From: Cerioporus squamosus
Taxonomy: Eukaryota; Basidiomycota; Agaricomycetes; Polyporales; Polyporaceae
Direction: 5' to 3'
NCBI GenBank assembly: GCA_022592435.1
Contig: JABYQS010000070.1
Coordinates: forward strand, 122,137 to 186,136
Length of the DNA stretch: 64,000 nt
The notes under the pieces are model-generated. The model worked only from the letters and a program-made list of their open reading frames with translations. It did no database searches and was not told the origin of the DNA. This document shows, piece after piece, positions 57,836-64,000 of the stretch. The first letter of the stretch is position 1. Each line of letters begins with the position of its first letter. A program made the translations under genes and the position numbers.

Positions 57836-59645
57836 AGCGTGTACTCGTCGTCGACCTCGCTTCTGGATATGCTATCGGATAGGACTGTTTTTGCGGAACC
57901 TTTCGTTCACCCTCCCTCCCCCTTTGCGATTGCGCCAAGCTCTGGCGCTTATAACACTCTCCGTCTTTCACACCCCTCACAACGTTCGTTCGCGCCCCGA
58001 GTCACTCGTGGGCTTTGTTTCTGTTCGTCATACGTATCTGGGTCTCGAATTGCGAATGCACAGTGCTGCGCGTGTGTCTAGGTGGATATTACATGTACGT
58101 GTCCCTTCACAGTCATTCCACGCCGAGCTCGAGCATCAACTGATGACGGAAACGGATCATAGAGAATACAGGGATGTTTTACAGTAGTCGGGAATATCGT
58201 ACAGACACATCGGCCGGAGCTCTATGAGGGAGCACGTCTCGAAGCCTGTCAAGAGTGTCATCTCGATGAGAGGTCAGCAGCGAGGTGGGCGGCCACCTAC
58301 ACGTAATGGTTCAGACAGTGGCGGGAGGTGAATTGCATCCTCCGCCGACTGCGGCTGGCGCCCCTCCATCAGCACATGCACGTTCAGCTCTACAGACGAG
58401 GTGGGCGACTCACTGTCGATTCGCTGGTGAGCGCAACCTCTCCACAGCAAGCCCTTGTTGCTATCTACGGAATGACGTCTCCGTGAGTATATGCGTCGCA
58501 TTGTCTTGTCAAGCACGACTGACCTCGGCTGACATTCAAGGGCATAGACGAAGCGAAGGAGACCAGGAGGACGACAACGAAAGCGACGCGCATGATGAGG
58601 TCTAGAGGGGTTCGCTACAGCCTGAGCAAGATGCGGGCGAGTGCCTTCATTTCGTCTAGCGGCCAGGTATAAACATGCTGGCTTAGTCGCTCGGCAGACA
58701 CGAGGCGCATGAGCAAACCATCTAGGCCACCCGTCGGATCATGCACGATATGCATGAATGGTCGGTAAGTTGCCGCTCTCTGCTGTCCGTACCTTCTGCC
58801 TGGAACTCACTGTACTCCTGATTGACATAGCCATGCGTTCGGGAACGTCTCTGCGGGCCATTGACGTATGCTACGTCGGTTGGAACGCCGGGACTTCGAC
58901 GATGGATTCCAGCGGACACCAGAATCCTGCCGTTCCTGGGCCTTGGACTTCTGGCCCTGTCCAGTGATAAGGTATAGACAACGCCCTTATGACAGGATGT
59001 GAGTGAACGTGCTGTTTGGATTAACGAGTTCTCATGATGTGCTGCAGCTACTGCAGAGGGTGTCGAAGTGATCTTCGACCGCAGCCTCGTTGGCGAGCGG
59101 ATGCAGTCCCCGCACGGGCCCATATCCACCAATAGGTACGTCGGCTGCGGGGTCTTCTCCCGGGATGCTGCTTGGGGCAAGGACCTGGGCAGTACCCCGA
59201 TTTTCTGTGTTAAGTCAAGGATGCGCACTCAATTTACCCCGTCTAGGATCCACCAAAGCCTTACCATGGCAATTCTTATGGAGAATACCCTGCACGCGGC
59301 GTTCCACAAGACCTCTCCCGGGTCACCGGCGACCTCGTGGTACACGAACTCCCTCATTCTGCCGATTCCTGGCGGGTGCCTGCCGGGACGCATATCGCAC
59401 GATTGACCTTGCCTCAATTAGGCTAGCGACGCGTCACCTACTAGAGCATTTCGTCTTCCTGGTTAGGCAGCGGAGCGCCATACCACAACACGTTCCCCGA
59501 GGATGAAGTCAGTCGACCCAACCGTGAGGACGTGCGCATATCCTTAGCGAAGCGGGCACCCCGTTTCGCGTACGGGAGCCTGCGGCGACTTGTTGCTCTT
59601 TCGCACACTGCCAGCAAGCCAAGTCGTCCTCACCATCGCACCGCC
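57836..59645. other. 1.8 kb with no confident gene
   Basis: 3' UTR of the HMG-box gene, then sequence with only conflicting frames. At 59068-59510 plus-strand frames look somewhat coding-like (MAILMENTLHAAFHKTSPGS) but show no domain or workable exon chain, so a decayed gene is possible. The UstYa promoter lies at the right end. Confidence 0.35.
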
Positions 59646-60309
59646 ATGTCAGATCCTCGCAAGCTCGTCATCACCATCCCTTGGAATGTGGCGGTAGCAT
59701 CTTTTCTGCTGCTCAATCTGACTCTGGTCTGGGTCGTCACTCCGAAGGTTTCGCACTTCATCATCACTCGGGAATACAGGGAGCATGAGTACAGTGAGCC
59801 ACATCCCCCACTCGCTCCACGTCCGTGTACGAACTCTGACATACCGTCCTCTGGCAGCATACGTCGGCACTGACCACCCCTTGCGTCTCCCCCTCAACCT
59901 ACCGACCGTCTACCACGCCCTCACCTCTGGCGAGCCCGAATTCTCCCTGTCCGCCGACGACGACTGGGAGACGCTCTTCCCTGCATCGGACGGGTTCACC
60001 GACCTCGGGCCGCACAACCGCACCTTCCTCATCTCGATGGTCCACCAGCTGCACTGTCTCGACGTCTTCCGCGTCGGCTTCATGACCAACCGCACGGGCT
60101 ACGCGCACCATGTGGAGCACTGCCTGCGGTACATGCTGCAGATGGTGCTGTGCAACGCGGACACGACGCTGGAGGCGGACGAGCCTGGCGTACGCGATGG
60201 ACGGCTGGAGCACGCGGCCGGAGGGATCGGGGCGGTGCGCGAGTGTAAGGATTGGACCGCGTTGCGGAGGTACCTGGACGAGCACCCTGCGGGACCGGCT
60301 CACCTGTAG
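59646..60309 (+). CDS. UstYa-like (DUF3328) oxidase, cassette B
   Basis: About 200 residues in two exons. An N-terminal anchor (VAVASFLLLNLTLVWVV) follows MSDPRKLVITIPWN. A GTGAGC donor and a GGCAG acceptor join in phase 1 at the same place as in the cassette A copy. The body has both HXXHC motifs (HQLHC and HVEHC), SLSADDDWETLFPASDGFTD and CKDWTALRRYLDEHPAGP. The C-terminal half is nearly colinear and very similar to the gene at 29642-30276, with changes scattered rather than clustered. The family tailors ribosomal peptides in other fungi (family knowledge). It is convergent with the seven-helix gene 216 bp away. No short secreted peptide was found next to this copy. Confidence 0.85.
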
Positions 60310-60525
60310 AACATTCTTTGACGTCGTACGATGTATCATGCTAGGCTCGCGTCATGGTTACAGAAACGACTGGTCATACAGCGAAAGGAATGGGATGACA
60401 AGAAAGAGCGACAGCGGGTCTGGGATAGACTACAGATCAAGCAACGAACGACACATTGTACAAGCGGCCTCGCCATCTATGCCAAGATATACCATTCTCC
60501 TACACATCTCTCCGGATTTGACGAC

Positions 60526-61817
60526 CTAGACGGCAACGGCGTGGCCGTGGTTGCTGTCGAAGTCCACCTCGAACGACTTCATCTCGTGGAACTCTCCGTC
60601 CGGGTGCAGCGTCGTGCGTCCGCTCTCCTCCGTGCCTCCGAGCGAGTGCATGCCAGGCAGGAAGCCCGGACGCGTCATGCTGACATCGGCCGAGTCGAGC
60701 GAGACGCCGCTCCCAGAGCCACCTTTGGCGGGGACCGTGTAGTCGCTCGAGATCCCGAGCGCGACGCGGATGACGATCAGCGTCGGAGCGATGCCCTGTG
60801 GACGCGAGACGTCAGCAAGGCGACCTCTCGGGAGCATGCATGGACCCCAGGAACAGGCGGCGACACTCACATAAATTTGCACCGCGACCACCGCGAGGAT
60901 CGCCTGCGCAGGGTGGCCGAGCGCGAACAGCACGACGAAGACCAACTGCGTGGCCAAGTAGAGCGCCCCGCTCTCGACGATGATCGCGACTGCCCGCTCC
61001 GCGGCGCGCGCAGTGCCCCGCATGCGTGTGCCGATGCGCTGCTCGGCGCTGTGTGCGGTAAGCCAGAGCTTGGTAATAATAAGCGCGGTGGCCATGACGT
61101 TCGTCGCGAGCGGGAGCACGTAGCCTGCGGTACCAAGGGGAACGATGGCGGCTGGGGGCACGGGCGAAGTGGGGCTTAGCATCAAGATCCAGTGCGCGAC
61201 GACGACTATGCAGCCTGCGAGGATCCGAGGATCGCGTTCAGCGGAGAGCAGCCGTGGTATGGTTGTGAGACTCACCGAAGCCGGCAGCTGCGGTCAGCAG
61301 GGGGAGGAGCACGACCCAGAAGTTCTTGCCCCATATGACCCAGCAGCGGTAAAGAAGGACCAGGTCGCCGAGGAAGTCGCTGAGGGAGATGAGCAGGTCC
61401 GCGCCCACCAAGTTCGGGGTCTCGTTCGCAAAACCGTCAACACCGACGGTGCCCTTCAGATCGAGCGCGTCAGACTTTTCATTGTGCGTGGTCCTTTGAC
61501 GGAGGCGACTCACCAGTGCCGTGTAGAAGTGATTGAGCTCGAGTGCGAAATGTGCCGTGCAGGATGCGAAGAGCAAGAAGTTTGCAATAAAGATCGGGAC
61601 GTTCATGCTGCGCGTCCTGACGCGGCGGAGCAGCAGAACGACCGAGGCGATGAAGAGGACGGCATAGATGCCTGCGAATGATACGCCGGGGGCAGGTGCG
61701 GATGCGGATGTGAGCAATCCGTAGTCTAACTCGTATACGCAAAGGAGGAAACGTACCCCAAAGCACGGCTTCGCACGCAAACCCCAGGAGGGCCGCGATG
61801 TTGTTTGAGAGGACCAT
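60526..61817 (-). CDS. Seven-helix membrane protein, cassette B
   Basis: A close paralog of the gene at 28180, about 350 residues in five exons, starting MVLSNNIAALLGFACEAVLW. Shared landmarks are LLFASCTAHFALELNHFY, GVDGFANET, ADLLISLSDFLGDLVLLY, LGTAGYVLPLATNVMA, AVAIIVESGALYLATQLV and HPAQAILAVVAVQIY followed by GIAPTLIVIRVALG. The intron positions match the cassette A copy. The C-terminal tail is longer and acidic (FEVDFDSNHGHAVAV) and likely cytosolic. Its 3' end faces the UstYa gene, as in cassette A. Seven helices can be counted and no catalytic residues stand out. Confidence 0.8.
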
Positions 61818-62436
61818 GGCCGCAATGGGTGCAGGAGGTTACGGAGGGTGTCGCCGGGGAGTCAGAGCTGGCCGCCGTGTACGCCGCGCTCTACTTAGGT
61901 ATTCCTCTGCGCTGGGAAGGTAGAGCGGTCTCGCGAAGTCGCGGCGGGGACGGAGATAATGCGCGCCGGTTGGTAACGAGGCCCACCTGGTTGCTGCTTG
62001 GGGAGCATGTGCAGACGCAAGGGGTAAGGAAACTGCCGTTGGACGGGAGGACGTACCCGAGCCAGCTTCTGCGAGCTGAGGAACCGCCGTTGCTCCTTCT
62101 GAGGGATGGTAGCTTGCCTGAACGAGCTGTACGCTCTCTTCGTTCGGATGACTGGAAGTGCGTCGCCAAGGGATCGTCGGCATTTAGCACACGTGTATCC
62201 GCGGGCAGCTCCAGTCGAAGAATTGAACCACGCCGGATGTCCAGGTGAGCAGCTAGACCATGGAGCACCGCGTTTCCCGGAAGGCTACTTACAGCATGGA
62301 CTTACCTGTGGGCGCACCAGATTCATATTGCTGCGTCTTCCCATCAAGGTTAACGAGCGCGCGAAGTGTCGACCATCGTCGTGCAAGGAGGTTGGATAAC
62401 TGTACATGTAAGGTCTAGACTCTGGTACGCCGGTCT
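61818..62436. other. Spacer between cassette B and dehydrogenase
   Basis: 619 bp with the promoter of the seven-helix gene and the 3' flank of the dehydrogenase. Frames are open on both strands without recognisable similarity. Confidence 0.4.
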
Positions 62437-63947
62437 TCAAGGTTTGATAGCAATTTTCCCCGCGTCGCGACTCTGCATCTTGTCGAGAGCCTTCTGATAC
62501 TCTGAGAGCTTGAACACGTCCGTCACCTAAATCCCGCAGATGTCAGTCCCTGGGATTGTGGCACGAGAGACCACGAGAAATGCGCTCACCAAGCCCTTCA
62601 CCCTGATCTTCCCGCTGTCGAGATACGCCACCGCACGGGCGAAGCAATGAGCCTGCGCAAAGGTACCAATGATCTGCGTGGCGCCGTGGTCAGCGCACAA
62701 GGCAAGTGACATGATATGACATGCTTTAGGACATACCTTGATCTCGTCCGTGAATATCTTCGATGGCGCCCAGTTCACGAGGGTCTTGGAGTCATACACG
62801 CTGTACAGGAGGAGCGTGCCACCTCTCCGGACGTAGTCGATCGCAAGGTTGGCCACAGACGTAGATCCCGTGGCCTCGACCTGCAGGCGAGGGAAGCTGT
62901 GGATAAACTCCAGCTCGCAAGATGCTCCGCAGCACATACGACTCACCACAACATCGAAGCCGTATGGGTTATCCGCCCTGATCTTGTCCCATTGCGGCTG
63001 AGGATTCTCCCGGTCGAGCTCGACGTACTCATCTGCCGCGTCTATGCTCCGCGCGACTTGGGTCTTCGTTCCCTTGTTGGCTGCGATAACGACGCGCGCC
63101 GCGCCGTTGAACCTCAGCAGCTGAGCGATGACAAGCCCGGAAGGGCCCGCACCAAGCACCAGTGCTTCGATGCCGACTTTAGTTTCGAGGCGATCCATAC
63201 CATGGATGGCACATGCGGTGGGCTCTACCAGTGCCGCCTCCTCGTCTGAGATGTTATGGATCTTGTAGACCTTCCGCGCGTCGCTGTGAGCTCATGTGAG
63301 CATGGAACATCTGAAACAGAGGACGTCTGATGACTGACTATGTGACATATTCGCTGAAACCCCCGGGCATGGAGACGCCGTGCCCGCCGATGTTCTCGCA
63401 GAGCGTGAACTGACCGCGGCGACAGAAGAAGCACCTGCCGCACTCCACGATAGGATCCCCGACGACACGGTCGCCCTTCGCGAACCCAGAGACCTGAGTC
63501 CCGACTTCTTCGATAACGCCGACTACTTCGTGGCCGGGAATAAGCTGGGGGTAGAAATTAGCAGGACACGAGTAGAGTCACAGAGAACTTACGGGATAGA
63601 CCAGGGCTCCGAATTCGCCATGGTGGATGTGCTGATCAGTACCGCAAACGCCTAACACGCGTATGTAAGCAAAGAGTGGGTGGCTACTAGGCTATTGACT
63701 GCTCACCGCAGCATGTTACTGTAGCCATACAGAGAGGGTCAGCTCGCGTTCTCTAAAGCAATCTCGCTAACACTGCGGGCTAACCTTTGATCAGTACTTC
63801 ATTGGATTGGGCTTTCGGGATCGGGATGTTCGAGATGGAGAACTCCAGCGGCTGTAGTAGGGGATCCTGAGGTCACAATGTACGTTCTGTATGTTGTCGG
63901 CCACGTACCTTCTTGTAGGAGATAGCGTCCATCGTTGTAGCTGTCAT
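62437..63947 (-). CDS. Zinc-dependent alcohol dehydrogenase (MDR family)
   Basis: About 350 residues in eight or more exons, including a 12-nt microexon. It starts MTATTMDAISYKK, then PLEFSISNIPIPKAQSNEVL. The catalytic zinc region reads CGVCGTDQHIHHGEFG, then PGHEVVG, with the first Cys placed next to the microexon. The structural zinc loop GDPIVECGRCFFCRRGQF plus TLCENIG carries its four Cys. The Rossmann fold appears as EALVLGAGPSGLVIAQLLRF and is followed by EATGSTSVANLAIDYVRRGG. These features fit medium-chain dehydrogenases of the sorbitol, arabitol and butanediol group, using NAD(P) on a sugar alcohol or diol (family knowledge). The end VTDVFKLSEYQKALDKMQSR leads to TGA at 62437. The enzyme appears complete. 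The substrate cannot be assigned. Confidence 0.85.
63707..63718 (-). other. 12-nt microexon of the dehydrogenase
   Basis: On the minus strand, 12 nt are flanked by a CTACAG acceptor and a GTGAGC donor. They supply Val-Thr-Cys-Cys-Gly (with split outer codons) between EVLIK and VCGTDQH, exactly what the family needs before the catalytic CGVCGTD. Skipping it would delete four residues without a frameshift but would disturb the zinc site. Confidence 0.65.
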
Positions 63948-64000
63948 TGTGATTCAGAGCGCGACGTGGATGGATGGGACGCACCAAGCTTGAAGTTCAG

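Noticed and set aside
59068..59510. Possible degenerate P450-like or other gene before UstYa cassette B
   Set aside because: Apparent resemblance to a heme loop is too weak, and no ExxR or Cys ligand is present in frame.
1..64000. CRISPR arrays, rRNA, tRNA or intact transposons
   Set aside because: No regularly spaced direct repeats, rRNA-like conserved blocks, cloverleaf with A/B boxes, or transposase/reverse-transcriptase motifs were seen by eye. A covariance-model scan would be needed to exclude tRNAs fully.

Overview
The window looks like nuclear DNA of a filamentous basidiomycete, most likely an agaricomycete of polypore type (inference). Most genes are split by many introns of about 50-60 nt with GTRNGT donors and YAG acceptors. 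The proteins include fungal and basidiomycete families such as multi-pass membrane proteins, UstYa-like oxidases, F-box proteins, a cytochrome P450 and an ELYS-like nuclear pore protein. I saw no rRNA, tRNA, CRISPR or intact transposon. Gene models were spliced by eye from reading frame, splice sites and protein motifs, so exon edges carry some uncertainty.

Layout. 0.5-2.3 kb (+): seven-helix membrane protein. 2.3-5.9 kb: no supported gene. 5.9-14.4 kb (-): three tandem paralogous MFS transporters, with two related gene relics (+) upstream of copies 2 and 3. 15.0-17.9 kb (+): ELYS-like nuclear pore protein. 18-23.4 kb: weak candidates, then a divergent pepsin-family aspartic protease (+). 23.9-25.5 kb (-): F-box/LRR-like protein. 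26-27.6 kb: two small hypothetical genes. 28.2-30.3 kb: a seven-helix membrane protein convergent with a UstYa-like oxidase. 31.2-32.3 kb (+): two short secreted peptides that share a motif. 32.8-34.7 kb (-): TPT/nucleotide-sugar-type transporter. 36.0-38.3 kb (-): GT61-type glycosyltransferase. 38.8-40.3 kb (-): ATP10 mitochondrial assembly factor with an apparent frameshift. 43.0-45.4 kb (+): Ran1/Ksp1-like kinase. 47.6-49.6 kb: mitochondrial uS5m and a PITH-domain protein, divergent. 50.6-51.7 kb (+): third member of the membrane family. 52.4-54.9 kb (+): cytochrome P450. 56.3-57.8 kb (+): HMG-box regulator with an in-frame stop. 59.6-61.8 kb: a second UstYa/membrane-protein pair, the mirror image of the first. 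62.4-63.9 kb (-): zinc alcohol dehydrogenase with a 12-nt microexon.

Housekeeping functions (ATP10, uS5m, PITH, ELYS, kinase) are interleaved with accessory families that have expanded by local duplication. The most unusual part is the accessory set: two inverted copies of a [seven-helix protein / UstYa oxidase] pair, one of them about 1-2 kb from two paralogous signal-peptide-bearing short peptides. UstYa proteins tailor ribosomally made peptides in other fungi, so a peptide/oxidase/membrane-protein system is a testable hypothesis. It is not demonstrated here.
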